64,000 nucleotides of DNA from Actinophytocola xanthii (GCF_001921205.1 NZ_MSIE01000011.1:1-64000), one strand, 5' to 3'; positions 33,768 through 42,704 are shown, counted from the first letter of the stretch. The notes: generated from the sequence alone by a model not told the origin. Program-made: numbers and translations.

Positions 33768-35024
33768 CTACGCGACGGTCACGGATCCGTCGCTCCCCCG
33801 CGTGCAGGCGACCGACCGCGCTGCGGCCACCGCCGCCCCGCTCAGGCACTGCCCCAGCACGCCGTAGCCGTTGGCGTTGGGATGCCAGGACTCCTGGCAG
33901 GTCTGGAAGTAGGTCACACAGGTGTTGGCGATGCGCTGGATCGCGATCTTGTCGCGTCCGGAGAGGCTGGTGACCGGGACCCCGCTCGGGCCGTCCTGCA
34001 GGCGGATCGGCGTGGCCAGCGCGTTGTCCGGGCTACCGTCCTGCTCACACAGCCGCGCCCCGTCGAAGGCTCCCTGGACGTTCAGGTACACCAGGTCGGC
34101 ACCGGGGAACTCGGCGGACAGCGTCGCGTGCGTCCCGGCGACCAGCCGGCCGAGCCCCTGGGAGAACAGGTGACCGGCGGCGAGGCTGGCCCGGTGCGCG
34201 GGACAGCCGGCCGCGTACCGCTCGGCACCCAACGCCCGGAACTTGTCGCGGTCGTCGGCCCGGTTGTCCTCCTCGTGGTACCGGCCGGCGTAGTCGGTGG
34301 GCAGCGGGTTCGTGTAGTCCTGGAACACGACGCGGTGCTGTCCGTCCGCGTCGACCTGGGCCAGCGTGGTCAACAGCGCGCGCAGGGCGTCGGTGGTCTC
34401 GGCCGTCGCCGCCGCGAGCTCGGCGTCGGTCGCCAGGTCGGTGATGGTGCAGGGCTGCTGGGGGACGTCCCCGCCGAGGTAGGCCCAGAACTCCCACCAC
34501 CCGGTCCAGGCGTCGGCGATGAACCGGTTGGCGCACACCGAGGCCGCGTCGCCGAAGGTGAACGAGCTGTTGTTGGACCCGAGGCCGACCAGGACCAGGT
34601 CGATGTCGTGGGACTGGGCCACGGCGCGGAGCTGGTCGAGCTGGGCGGGGACGGCGCGGCCCTTCTCGCGGTTGATCGAGGCGTTGCCGAGGTCGTGCGG
34701 CTGGCCCCCGGAGCAGGCCAGGTTGAACCGGTCCTGGATGCCGGGCAGGGACGCCCGGAACAGCGAGGCGTGGGGCGAGCGGTGGCAGAAGTAGGCGTTG
34801 CTGTTGGGTGCCGACCACCCAGGGAAGCCCTGGGACACCCCGTCGACGTCGGTGACGGGGGCGTAGTCGCCGCCGCCCTCGCCGCTGATGAAGCTGTCGC
34901 CCAGCGCGACCGCGGCCGTGGGCAGCTCGGCCGGCTGGGCGGCGGCGGTCGGTACCGCCACGGCCGCGGCGACGGCCAGGGCGGCCACGACGACGCTGGG
35001 TAGGAGACGACGGAGCAGGGACAT
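33768..35024 (-). CDS. Secreted SGNH-type lipase/esterase
   Basis: The protein has 418 residues. ATG 35024 has GGGAGG upstream, and a Sec signal (RRLLPSVVVAALAVAAAVAV) ends at about Ala29. SGNH block I is VALGDSFISGEGGGDY (nucleophile Ser44). An oxyanion Asn is in VGLGSNNSSF. The C-terminal catalytic His is in SWHPNANGYGVLG (His381). Multiple Cys suggest disulfides (FCHRS, NLACSGGQ, CPAH). It resembles actinobacterial secreted esterases/lipases of the GDSL/Rv0518-like or SCO1725-like group. It acts outside the cell; the lipid or ester substrate is unknown. Confidence 0.85.
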   Translation of the reverse strand: MSLLRRLLPSVVVAALAVAAAVAVPTAAAQPAELPTAAVALGDSFISGEGGGDYAPVTDVDGVSQGFPGWSAPNSNAYFCHRSPHASLFRASLPGIQDRFNLACSGGQPHDLGNASINREKGRAVPAQLDQLRAVAQSHDIDLVLVGLGSNNSSFTFGDAASVCANRFIADAWTGWWEFWAYLGGDVPQQPCTITDLATDAELAAATAETTDALRALLTTLAQVDADGQHRVVFQDYTNPLPTDYAGRYHEEDNRADDRDKFRALGAERYAAGCPAHRASLAAGHLFSQGLGRLVAGTHATLSAEFPGADLVYLNVQGAFDGARLCEQDGSPDNALATPIRLQDGPSGVPVTSLSGRDKIAIQRIANTCVTYFQTCQESWHPNANGYGVLGQCLSGAAVAAARSVACTRGSDGSVTVA

Positions 35025-35140
35025 CTCGGCCTCCCGACCGGCCAGAACGTGAATAACTTTCGGAACGATGAGACCACCTCTCGTCCGGCACGTCAAGAAC
35101 GGGATCTTCACCAGCGATCGGTGCACGACCGCGCCGCGAG

Positions 35141-37096
35141 TCAGACCCGCCGGACGACGTGCAGCAGGTACTCCTGCCGGTTGAGCGGGTCGTGGTCGGT
35201 CCGGCTCCGCGTCGGGACCTCGCCCCGCACGGGCGCGTAGTGGTCGAACGCCGACTCCAGCAGGCCTTCGCCGCGGGTCAGCCCGGGCAGGCGCTGCTCG
35301 AGCTCGTGCACCCGCGCGACCGGGATCTCGCCCTCCACCACGCAGGTCGCGCCCCGCGGCCGGGTCGCCCGCGGCACCGCGTGCAGCCGGGCGAGGACCG
35401 GCAGCACCACCCCGAGGGTGTCGCCCGGGAGCTCGAGGGAGAACCGGTGCACGGGCTCGTGCACCACGGTCCCCGCCCGGTCCAGCGCGGCCATCAGCAC
35501 CAGCGGGGTGAGGTTGCGGAAGTCCCCCGCGGTGCTGGACATGCTCTTGTCGAAGGTGCCGTGCGCGTGGCTCTGCCGCGCCCAGTAGCCGGAGTGGGTC
35601 ATGGTCACCACGCAGCCGAGCACCTCCCAGCCGTACAGGCCCTGCCGCAGCGTCTCGACGACCGTCTCCCGCACCGCCGCGAAGAACGCGTAGGGCATCG
35701 ACCCGAGCTCCACGCCGAGCCGGAAGGAGCTGCCGCTGCCGACCGGTGCCGGCTCCACCCGCAGGCCGACGGTGGCCAGGAAGGGGTTGGACTCGGTCCC
35801 GATCAGCTCGTGGGCCGCACCGGTTCCGACGGGTCGCTCCACGCACACCACGGTGGTCTCCCGGAAGCCGACCTCGATGCCGTACTCGTCGGCCAGGGTG
35901 GCCTGGATGACCTCCTTCTGCACCTCGCCGTAGAGCGACACCGAGATCTCCTGGCGCGACTCGTCGCGACGGAGGTTGATTAGCGGGTCCTGCTCGGCCA
36001 GCTGGCTGAGCGCGGTGTGCAGCGCACCGCGGTCCGCCCGGCGCGCCGGCACGACGACGGTCTCCAGCGTCGGCGGCGCGAAGTGCCGCCCGGTGGCGGC
36101 ATGCGGGGTGCCGAGGGCGTCGCCGACGCGGACCTCACCCAGCCCCCACAGCTTGCCGATCCGACCAGGGCCCAGCTCACCGGAACGCAGGCTGGTTCCA
36201 CTGTGGAACACGCCGAGAGCGGTGACCTTGCCCTCGGTCTGTCCATAGGGGACACGGTCGCGGACCCGCACCGTGCCGGAGTACATCCGCACGTACGCGA
36301 TCTTCTCCCCCGCCGGTCCACGCTCTACTGTGAACACCGTGCCCGACAAAGGCCCCGCGGCGTCCCCGGTTCCGCTCGGCAGCAACTCGCTGATGCCGGC
36401 CACCAGCGCGGCGACCCCGGCACCGGTGGCCGCGGATCCGAAGTAGACCGGGTGCACGAGCGCGCGGTGGCTCTGTTCGACGAGCGCGTCCCGCCTCGGG
36501 AAGGCCTCGTCCTCGGTGACATAGGCGGCCAGGGCAGCGTCGTCGTGCTCGGCGAGCACCTCGACCAGAGCCTCGTCGTCGACGCCGGGCACGAACCGCG
36601 CGGCCCGGGTGCCGAGGCCGTCGACGGTTCCCATGGGGACCACGGACGGGGTGAGCCTGGCCGCGATCTCCCGCAGCAGTCCGGTGTCCCTGGCGCCCGG
36701 GCGGTCGATCTTGTTGACGAACAGCACCGTGGGGATCCGCAGCCGCCGCAGGGTGCGCATCAGGACCCGGGTCTGCGGCTGCACGCCCTCGACGGCGGAG
36801 ACGACCAGCACCGCGCCGTCGAGCACACCGAGCACCCGCTCCACCTCGGCGATGAAGTCGGGGTGGCCGGGGGTGTCGATGAGGTTGACCGCGACATCGC
36901 CCACGGTGAACGCGACGACGGCCGACCTGATCGTGATGCCGCGCCGCCGCTCGAGAGCGAGCGAGTCGGTCTGGGTGTTGCCGTCGTCGACGCTGCCGAG
37001 CTCGTCGATGACTCCGGCGCCGTGCAGCAGGCGCTCGGTCAGGCTGGTCTTACCGGCGTCGACATGGGCCAAGATCCCCAGGTTGAGCGTACGCAA
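35141..37096 (-). CDS. Tet(M)/OtrA-type ribosomal protection GTPase
   Basis: This EF-G-like translational GTPase has 651 residues and is expected to release tetracycline-like drugs from the ribosome. Motifs are LGILAHVDAGKTSLTERLL (P-loop), ERRRGITI, LIDTPGHPDFIAEVER and FVNKIDRPGA. Domain IV/V segments follow, including MTHSGYWARQSHAHGTFDKS and a C-terminus typical of OtrA-like proteins. The start must be TTG 37096: a TGA lies two codons upstream and the family N-terminus MxxLNLGILAHVDAGKT begins exactly here. GAGGA precedes it by 8 nt. The start lies inside a 35-codon leader ORF. Whether it gives resistance, and to which drug, is inference; some OtrA-like proteins in actinomycetes are intrinsic. 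Confidence 0.9.
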   Translation of the reverse strand: MRTLNLGILAHVDAGKTSLTERLLHGAGVIDELGSVDDGNTQTDSLALERRRGITIRSAVVAFTVGDVAVNLIDTPGHPDFIAEVERVLGVLDGAVLVVSAVEGVQPQTRVLMRTLRRLRIPTVLFVNKIDRPGARDTGLLREIAARLTPSVVPMGTVDGLGTRAARFVPGVDDEALVEVLAEHDDAALAAYVTEDEAFPRRDALVEQSHRALVHPVYFGSAATGAGVAALVAGISELLPSGTGDAAGPLSGTVFTVERGPAGEKIAYVRMYSGTVRVRDRVPYGQTEGKVTALGVFHSGTSLRSGELGPGRIGKLWGLGEVRVGDALGTPHAATGRHFAPPTLETVVVPARRADRGALHTALSQLAEQDPLINLRRDESRQEISVSLYGEVQKEVIQATLADEYGIEVGFRETTVVCVERPVGTGAAHELIGTESNPFLATVGLRVEPAPVGSGSSFRLGVELGSMPYAFFAAVRETVVETLRQGLYGWEVLGCVVTMTHSGYWARQSHAHGTFDKSMSSTAGDFRNLTPLVLMAALDRAGTVVHEPVHRFSLELPGDTLGVVLPVLARLHAVPRATRPRGATCVVEGEIPVARVHELEQRLPGLTRGEGLLESAFDHYAPVRGEVPTRSRTDHDPLNRQEYLLHVVRRV

Positions 37097-37157
37097 ACGT
37101 CATGTCCTCGCTGTAGGAGACGGTTCCTTCCTGGACGGACATGAACGCTGCTCGCAT
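37050..37157 (-). CDS. Leader peptide overlapping the ribosomal protection gene start
   Basis: The peptide has 35 residues, beginning MRAAFMSVQEGTVSYSED. ATG 37157 has a textbook AAGGAG SD 5-6 nt upstream, better than that of the GTPase gene itself. It ends at TAA (37050-37052), 47 nt inside the resistance gene, in another frame. The GTPase SD (GAGGA) and TTG start are therefore translated as part of the leader. This arrangement suggests translational coupling or drug-induced stalling control, as known for other ribosome-targeting resistance genes. It is assigned from SD, position and overlap only. Confidence 0.55.
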   Translation of the reverse strand: MRAAFMSVQEGTVSYSEDMTFAYAQPGDLGPCRRR

Positions 37158-37306
37158 CGATGCTCCTTGCTCGGGGTTGGTGCCGTCCCAGCACAGCAGA
37201 GGCCGTGGTCGGGCGGCAACCGGTTTTGGCGGTTTACCGAGCCTCGAGCGGCCCTCGACCGCCGCCGCCGAACCTGGCTCGAGCACGAGCGCTGAGGGGG
37301 ACGAGG

Positions 37307-38344
37307 ATGGCCAGGCGAGCACGGGTTCTGCTGCTGACCGAGGACGAGCACGACCACCGTCAGGTGCACCACCTCGTCGAGGCCGGGATCCTGCCGCTGC
37401 GCGCCCCCTGGGTGCTCGCCCCGACCGATCTCGGCTCTCTGCCGCTGACGCCGGACCTGGTCGTCGCGGTCGGCAGGTCGGGGACGCTGCCGGCCGCCCG
37501 GCTCCGCGAGCGGCTGGGCCTGCCCGGCGCACGCCCGCGCGACGTGCTCACGCTGCTGGACCGGGGGCTGCTGCGGCGCCGTGCGCGGGAGGTCGGGGTG
37601 CCGATTCCCCGGCCCCTGTCCGCGATCGGCGCCCGCAACTGGCACTTCCGCAGTCCGCTCGCCGCCAGGACCGGTGACGAGGTCCGACGGGTCGCCGAGC
37701 CCGCTGACCTCCCGCTCGACGGCGAGGTCAGCTACGAGGAGTGGATCGACGCCGAAGTGTGCCATGTGGACGGAGTAGCCGTCGGCGGGCGGGTGGTGAC
37801 GGCGGTCGCCTCCCGCTACCTGGGTACCCGACACGACTTCGCCGCCGGCGCCGGGATGGGTGGCGTCACGATCGAGGACACCGAGGCGGCGCCCCTGCTC
37901 GCCGCGGCGGAGCTGACCGTCAGCCGTCTGTCCATTCCAGACGGAGCGTTCCACGTCGAGCTGTTCGACGCCCCGGGCGGACCGATCCTGCTCGGCGCCG
38001 CACCGCACCCGCCCGACCCGGTGCTCCGGGCGATGGTCCGTGCCGCGACCGGGGTGGACCTGGTCGCCGAACACATCCGGGCCGGTGTGGGCCAGCCCAC
38101 CTACCCCCGCCGCACCCGGGCCGCCGTGGCCGGCTACTGGCGGATCCCACCCCGCCCACCGCGCCAGCCGGGCTCGCGCCCCACGCTGCCCGACCTGCAC
38201 AGCGACGTCGTCCTGGCGACACTCCCCCAGCCGGCCGGTCACGGCCCCACCGAGGTGGTCATCGCCGGCACCAACCCCGCCCGCGTCCTCACCGACCTGC
38301 TCTCGCTGCGCGAACGGCTGGACGAGCAGGTCGGCGCGGCCTGA
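37307..38344 (+). CDS. ATP-grasp-like protein
   Basis: The protein has 345 residues, with ATG 37307 after a GAGGGGGACGAGG purine stretch. The N-terminal part (RRARVLLLTEDEHDHRQVHH) resembles a Rossmann-like preATP-grasp domain. PDLVVAVGRSG and a conserved LLDRGLLRRRAREVGVPIPR follow, then an ATP-grasp-type region with SYEEWIDAEVCHVDGVAVGG and RLSIPDGAFHVELFDAPGGP (candidate metal-binding Glu). Such enzymes ligate carboxylates to amines or thiols in peptide or cofactor modification. Some lysine-binding positions are unclear, so the function is only suggested. It is divergent from the ribosomal protection gene across 149 bp. Confidence 0.65.
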   Translation: MARRARVLLLTEDEHDHRQVHHLVEAGILPLRAPWVLAPTDLGSLPLTPDLVVAVGRSGTLPAARLRERLGLPGARPRDVLTLLDRGLLRRRAREVGVPIPRPLSAIGARNWHFRSPLAARTGDEVRRVAEPADLPLDGEVSYEEWIDAEVCHVDGVAVGGRVVTAVASRYLGTRHDFAAGAGMGGVTIEDTEAAPLLAAAELTVSRLSIPDGAFHVELFDAPGGPILLGAAPHPPDPVLRAMVRAATGVDLVAEHIRAGVGQPTYPRRTRAAVAGYWRIPPRPPRQPGSRPTLPDLHSDVVLATLPQPAGHGPTEVVIAGTNPARVLTDLLSLRERLDEQVGAA

Positions 38345-38346
38345 CC

Positions 38347-38763
38347 TCAGTCCTCCAGGACCGTCTTGACCGGGGTGCCGAGCTCGACGGTGCGGCTGAC
38401 CGTGCACAGCCGCTCGTGGGACAGGCGGACGGCCCGCGGCAGGACGGCCCTGGCCCGGTCGCCCTCGGGCCCCTCGGGCAGCTCGACCCGGAACGTCACG
38501 ACCAGGTTCTCCATCCGGTTCCCGGACTCGTCCTGGACCTTGTCGCCGGCGACGGTCACCGTGAACGTCTCCGGCTCCACCCGCCGGCTGATGGCGGCGT
38601 CCGCGTCGGTGGCCGTACAGCTACCGATCGCCGCGAGCAGCAGCTCGACCGGGGTGAAGTCCTCGCCACCGATGGGCAGCGTGGCACCACTCGCGTTGTG
38701 CGCGACGTAGCGCCCGTCCCCGACCCGCTCGACGCGAACCGATCTGAAGGTGTCGTCCGCCAT
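38347..38763 (-). CDS. OsmC family peroxide reductase-like protein
   Basis: The protein has 138 residues, the normal OsmC/YhfA-like size, from ATG 38763. The first redox Cys is in the helix LLLAAIGSCTATDADA and the second in RLSHERLCTVSRTVELG. Both are conserved, which supports thiol-dependent reduction of organic hydroperoxides. RYVAHNASGATLPIGGEDFTPVEL matches the domain start. It converges on the ATP-grasp gene, with only 2 bp between stop codons. Confidence 0.88.
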   Translation of the reverse strand: MADDTFRSVRVERVGDGRYVAHNASGATLPIGGEDFTPVELLLAAIGSCTATDADAAISRRVEPETFTVTVAGDKVQDESGNRMENLVVTFRVELPEGPEGDRARAVLPRAVRLSHERLCTVSRTVELGTPVKTVLED

Positions 38764-38836
38764 GGTGTCGACACTAGGGCCTCAGCCTTCGACGCCGCGA
38801 ACCACCTGGGGTTTTGTCGGGACGCGCAGCCGAGGG

Positions 38837-39688
38837 TCAGTGCGTGCCGGCGCGGGCGTCGCCGAGGTACTCCCCCGGCGTGCACCCCGTCAGATCGCGG
38901 AAGTCCCTGTTGAGGTGCGGCTGGTCGGCGTAACCGCATCGGTGCGCCACCTCCGCCCGCGTAGGCGGGGACGGCCGCGACAGCATGGTCGCCGCGTGGT
39001 GGAGCCGGGCGATGCGGGCCACGGTCTTGGGAGCGAGGCCGATCTGGTGGCGGAACCGGACGGTGAGGTGCTGGCGGGTCCAGCCGAGCTGTTCGGCGAG
39101 CGCCGCGACGCGCTGACTGCCCGGCCTCGACGTGATGCGCTGCCAGGCCCCGTGGACCGGCGCGGACAGGGCGGGACCGTGGCGGAGCCGCCCGGCGAGG
39201 TAGTGGTCCAGCACCCGGAACCGCGCCGGCCACCCACGGGTCTCGGCGATCCGCTCCGCCAGCAGCGGGGCGTCGGAGCCGAGGAGGTCGGCGAGACCGA
39301 CGGTGGTGTTCGCGAGCTCTCGAAGCGGCAGGGCGAACAGGCCGTAGGCACCCAGCGGGGTCATCGTGACCACGATCCCGCGGGACGCCCCGCCCTGTTC
39401 CAGGGTCAGCGGCCGATCACGCAGCCCGGTCACCGGCGACTCCGGCAGAGCCTGTCCTGACCGGGGATCCGGGGCCACCAGGCGACGAACCGGGACCTCC
39501 AGATCGAGGGTCGCCGTGACCACGCCCAGCGGCGCCACCCGCCAGGGCATCGGGCTGGTGGCGGGGAAGTCGTGCGCGACGTAGGTGAGGACGTGGTCGG
39601 ACAGCGTCGGGTGGGGCAGGCCGAAGGTGCGTTTCGCGGGTGCCCGTGCGACCTCCTCGCGTGACACCACGAGGGTCCAGCCCGGCAT
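38837..39688 (-). CDS. AraC-family transcriptional regulator
   Basis: The protein has 283 residues. The C-terminal HTH_18 domain is clear: SQRVAALAEQLGWTRQHLTV for the first helix-turn-helix, then EVAHRCGYADQPHLNRDFRD, the second recognition helix, and LTGCTPGEYL. The N-terminal sensor region (about 1-140) is not recognised and resembles the DUF6597-type domain of AraC regulators. The ATG 39688 start is immediately preceded by two tandem copies of a 15-bp repeat, so translation or transcription may depend on repeat number. It is divergent from the alpha/beta hydrolase gene. Confidence 0.85.
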   Translation of the reverse strand: MPGWTLVVSREEVARAPAKRTFGLPHPTLSDHVLTYVAHDFPATSPMPWRVAPLGVVTATLDLEVPVRRLVAPDPRSGQALPESPVTGLRDRPLTLEQGGASRGIVVTMTPLGAYGLFALPLRELANTTVGLADLLGSDAPLLAERIAETRGWPARFRVLDHYLAGRLRHGPALSAPVHGAWQRITSRPGSQRVAALAEQLGWTRQHLTVRFRHQIGLAPKTVARIARLHHAATMLSRPSPPTRAEVAHRCGYADQPHLNRDFRDLTGCTPGEYLGDARAGTH

Positions 39689-39691
39689 TCA

Positions 39692-39721
39692 CCGATCTTA
39701 CTTTCGCCGATCTTACTTTCG
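39692..39721. repeat. Two tandem 15-bp repeats at the araC-type gene start
   Basis: CCGATCTTACTTTCG occurs twice back-to-back (39692-39706 and 39707-39721). On the regulator's strand the repeats read CGAAAGTAAGATCGG and supply the purine-rich sequence where the SD would be. The tract lies between the divergent regulator and hydrolase genes and could be an operator or a slippage site. Confidence 0.75.
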
Positions 39722-39782
39722 TCCAAGACGCCGAGGCGGGAGATCCCTAGCGTTCGGCTTCGGCGTCGAAGGGGTGGTGTCC

Positions 39783-40670
39783 ATGGCGGGTGTGGGTGGT
39801 TTCCGGAGTCCGGCTCACCGGGAGCGGTATCTCCTGGCCTACGAGCGAGCGATGAGTCGGTGCCCGGTGCCGGACGCGGTGTCCGACGTGGTCACCCGGC
39901 ACGGCACGACCCGGGTCTACCGGTTCGGCGTGGACGACGGGCGACCGGTCGTGCTGCTTCCCGCGCTGATGGCGACCGTAGCGTGCTACGGACCGGTCAT
40001 TCCGGCGCTCGCCGAACACCGTCCGGTCTACGCCGTCGACACGCTCGGCGAGGCCGGCCGAAGCGTGCAGACCGCACCGTTCGCCGCAACGCCCGATCGC
40101 GCGCGGTGCCTCGACGAGGTCCTCGCCCACCTGGGGCTGACCGCGGTCCATCTGGTCGGCGCCTCGACCGGCGGGTGGCACGCGGTCAACCAGGCCATCC
40201 ACGCGCCGGACCGGCTCGCCTCGATCAGCGTCCTGGACCCCACCACGGTGACGACGGGGTTCTCCTGGCCGGTGATCTGCTACGGCGCGGTGACCGCGGT
40301 GTTCGACCGGACCTGGCTCTGGCGGCGGTTCCTGCGCTGGTCGGCGGGCCAGGACATCCTGGACCGGCCGGACGCCCAGCTCGTGCTCGCCGGAATACGC
40401 GACTACAAGCCGAAGGTGCCGTTCCAGGCCCCTCCCGCCGACGACGACCTCCGCGCCATCCCGGTGCCGGTGCTGGCGTTGTTCGGCGGACGCAGCGTCG
40501 TACACGACGCCGGCCGTGCGGCCGACCGGCTCCGCGCGCTGCTTCCGCAGGCGGACGTCGAGACGCTGCCGGACACGGGCCACTACGTTTTCCTCCGGCC
40601 GGCGGACCGAGAACGGATCGTGCACCGGGTGATTGACTTCGTCGGCCGGGTGGACCGGGAACGCCGATGA
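39783..40670 (+). CDS. Alpha/beta hydrolase
   Basis: The protein has 295 residues. The ATG 39783 start has GAAGGGGTGG upstream; a GTG two codons earlier is possible. It has an alpha/beta-hydrolase core: PVVLLPALMATVACYGPVIP, nucleophile elbow VGASTGGWHAV (Ser), and C-terminal PDTGHYVFLRPADRERI with the catalytic His. An Asp near VHDAGRAADRLRALLP may complete the triad. The GASTGG elbow and DTLGEAGRS segment resemble bacterial CarD-like esterases; the substrate is unknown. It is divergent from the AraC-type regulator, which may control it. Confidence 0.82.
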   Translation: MAGVGGFRSPAHRERYLLAYERAMSRCPVPDAVSDVVTRHGTTRVYRFGVDDGRPVVLLPALMATVACYGPVIPALAEHRPVYAVDTLGEAGRSVQTAPFAATPDRARCLDEVLAHLGLTAVHLVGASTGGWHAVNQAIHAPDRLASISVLDPTTVTTGFSWPVICYGAVTAVFDRTWLWRRFLRWSAGQDILDRPDAQLVLAGIRDYKPKVPFQAPPADDDLRAIPVPVLALFGGRSVVHDAGRAADRLRALLPQADVETLPDTGHYVFLRPADRERIVHRVIDFVGRVDRERR

Positions 40671-40679
40671 GCGGGCCGG

Positions 40680-41684
40680 TCAGGTCACCGAGACCACGGT
40701 GATCCCCGGTCCGGACCCGCCGGCGAGGGCGGCGGGGGCCTGCTCCAGCCCGATCACGCGGCCCACCAGCAGGTCCGGGCGCAGGGTCCCCTCGGCGACC
40801 ATGGCCATCATCGGCGGGTAGTCGGCCGCGGCCATGCCGTGCGTGCCGAACAGGGCCAGCTCGTGCGCGACGACCAGGTCCATCGGCAGTGGCGGGGTCG
40901 ACGCCGCGCCGAGCAGCAGGCCGGCCTGTACGTGCCGGCCGCGGCGGCGCAGGGAGCGGACCGAGGCCACCGCGCTCCGCGGCAACCCGGCCGCGTCGAT
41001 CGACACGTGGACACCGCCGCCGGTCAGCTCGGGGATCCGGTCGGGGGTGGCGGGGACCGCGCCCAGCTCCCGGGCCCGGTCCAGCGCGGAGCCCGACGGG
41101 TCGACGGCGACGACCCGCGCGCCGAGCGCCACGCCGATCATCACCGCGGACAGGCCGAGCCCACCGCAGCCGTGGACGGCGAGCCACTCCCCCGCCGCCA
41201 GCCGGGCGTGCGCGGTGAGCGCCCGGAACGCCGTGGCGAACCGGCAGCCCAGCGCGGCCGCGGTGACGAACTCGACCGGCTCGGGCAGCGCGACGAGGTT
41301 CAGGTCGGCCGCGTGGACCGCCACGAGTTCGGCGAACGAGCCGGGACCGGTGAAACCGGGCTGGGTCTGCCGGGGGCAGACCTGCGCCTCCCCGGCCGCG
41401 CAGTACTCGCACGCACCGCAGCCGCAGACAAACGGCACGGTCACCCGGTCGCCCACCCGCCACCGGGTCACGCCGGCGCCGGTCTCCGCCACGACCCCGG
41501 CCAGCTCGTGGCCGGGGATGTGCGGCAGGGCCACGGGGTCGTGGCCCTGCCAGGCGTGCCAGTCCGAACGGCACACGCCGGTCGCCCGCACACGAAGCAC
41601 CGCCCCGCCCTCCGGGCACTCCGGCTCCGCGACGTCGGTGACCGCGAGCGGGCCGCCGTAGGACTCGTGGACGACCGCCCGCAC
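40680..41684 (-). CDS. Zinc-dependent alcohol dehydrogenase
   Basis: This medium-chain dehydrogenase has 334 residues. Catalytic zinc ligands are Cys in GVCRSDWHAW and GHE in HIPGHELAGVVAE. The structural zinc lobe is CGCGACEYCAAGEAQVC. The Rossmann motif is VHGCGGLGLSAVMIG. The GTG start (41684) directly follows the TAG of the aldo-keto reductase gene, and the SD is weak, so translation is probably coupled. It is the last gene of the operon with the reductase and the siderophore-interacting protein. The substrate alcohol is unknown. Confidence 0.9.
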   Translation of the reverse strand: MRAVVHESYGGPLAVTDVAEPECPEGGAVLRVRATGVCRSDWHAWQGHDPVALPHIPGHELAGVVAETGAGVTRWRVGDRVTVPFVCGCGACEYCAAGEAQVCPRQTQPGFTGPGSFAELVAVHAADLNLVALPEPVEFVTAAALGCRFATAFRALTAHARLAAGEWLAVHGCGGLGLSAVMIGVALGARVVAVDPSGSALDRARELGAVPATPDRIPELTGGGVHVSIDAAGLPRSAVASVRSLRRRGRHVQAGLLLGAASTPPLPMDLVVAHELALFGTHGMAAADYPPMMAMVAEGTLRPDLLVGRVIGLEQAPAALAGGSGPGITVVSVT

Positions 41685-42704
41685 CTACACCTGCCTGCCC
41701 CGCTGCGCGACGCCCGGCCCCCCGTAGGGGTAGTCGGCCACCGCCGGCGCGCTGGCCTCGGTGAGCAGCGCGGTCTCCGCCTCGGTCAGGTGCAGCGTCG
41801 CCGCGCCGAGGTTGTCGGTGAGCTGCTCGAGCGTGCGGGCACCGAGGATCACCGAGGTCACCGCGGGCCGGTCGGCCACCCAGGACAGCGCCACCTGCGA
41901 CATCGACACGCCGCGCTCCTCGGCGATCCCGCGGACGGCGTCGATGATCGTCCAGGTGCGCTCCTGGGCGTTGCGCGGGTCGTAGGCCTCCATCCCCCGC
42001 GCCGGGTCCTCCCCCAGCCGGGTCGCGCCGCTCGGCGCCTGGTCGCGGCGGTACTTGCCGGTCAGCCAGCCGCCGCCGAGCGGGGACCAGGGCAGGATGC
42101 CGATGCCCTCGTTGCGGCACACGTCCACCAGCTCGTGCTCGATGTCGCGGACCAGCAGGTTGTACTGCGGCTGCAGGGTGACGACCGGGGCGAGCCCACG
42201 GAACCGGGCGACCAGCGCGGCCTTCTGCAGCTGCCAGCCCAGGAAGTTGCTCACGCCCGCGTAGCGGATCTTGCCGGCCCGCACGGCGTCGTCGAAGAAC
42301 CCGAGCGTCTCCTCGATCGGGGTCAGCGGGTCCCACGCGTGCGCCTGGTAGAGGTCGACCGCGTCCACGCCCAGGCGTCGCAGGCTGGCCTCGAGCGCGC
42401 GGGTCAGGTGGGTGCGGCTCAGCCCGGCGTCGTTGCGGCCCGGTCCCATCGGGAAGCGGCCCTTGGTCGCGATGACCAGCCCGTCCCGCACGCCCGGGCG
42501 CGCGGCGAGCCAGCGACCGATGATCTCCTCGGAGCGTCCGGCCGAGTACACGTCGGCGGTGTCGAGGAAGGTGCCGCCGCGCTCGACGAACAGGTCGAGC
42601 TGGGCGTGCGAACCCTCCTCGTCGGTCTCCTTGCCGAAGGTCATCGTGCCCAGGCACTGCACGGACACGACTGTCCCGGTGCCACCGAGGGTGCGGTACT
42701 CCAC
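41685..42704 (-). CDS. Aldo/keto reductase
   Basis: The protein has 339 residues, from GTG 42704 behind GGGAGGAG. The NADPH-dependent TIM-barrel fold shows a catalytic Asp and Tyr in FLDTADVYSAGRSEE, Lys in VIATKGRFPMG, and His in DLYQAHAWDPLTP. The cofactor loop is near SVILGARTLEQLTDNL. It is similar to YajO/MocA-like reductases. It is 22 bp after the siderophore-interacting protein gene and abuts the alcohol dehydrogenase, forming a three-gene unit. Confidence 0.92.
   Translation of the reverse strand: MEYRTLGGTGTVVSVQCLGTMTFGKETDEEGSHAQLDLFVERGGTFLDTADVYSAGRSEEIIGRWLAARPGVRDGLVIATKGRFPMGPGRNDAGLSRTHLTRALEASLRRLGVDAVDLYQAHAWDPLTPIEETLGFFDDAVRAGKIRYAGVSNFLGWQLQKAALVARFRGLAPVVTLQPQYNLLVRDIEHELVDVCRNEGIGILPWSPLGGGWLTGKYRRDQAPSGATRLGEDPARGMEAYDPRNAQERTWTIIDAVRGIAEERGVSMSQVALSWVADRPAVTSVILGARTLEQLTDNLGAATLHLTEAETALLTEASAPAVADYPYGGPGVAQRGRQV

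Noticed and set aside
37160-37306. N-terminal extension of the ATP-grasp protein
   Set aside because: The extension is low-complexity, lacks an SD and overlaps the promoter region of the divergent leader/resistance gene.
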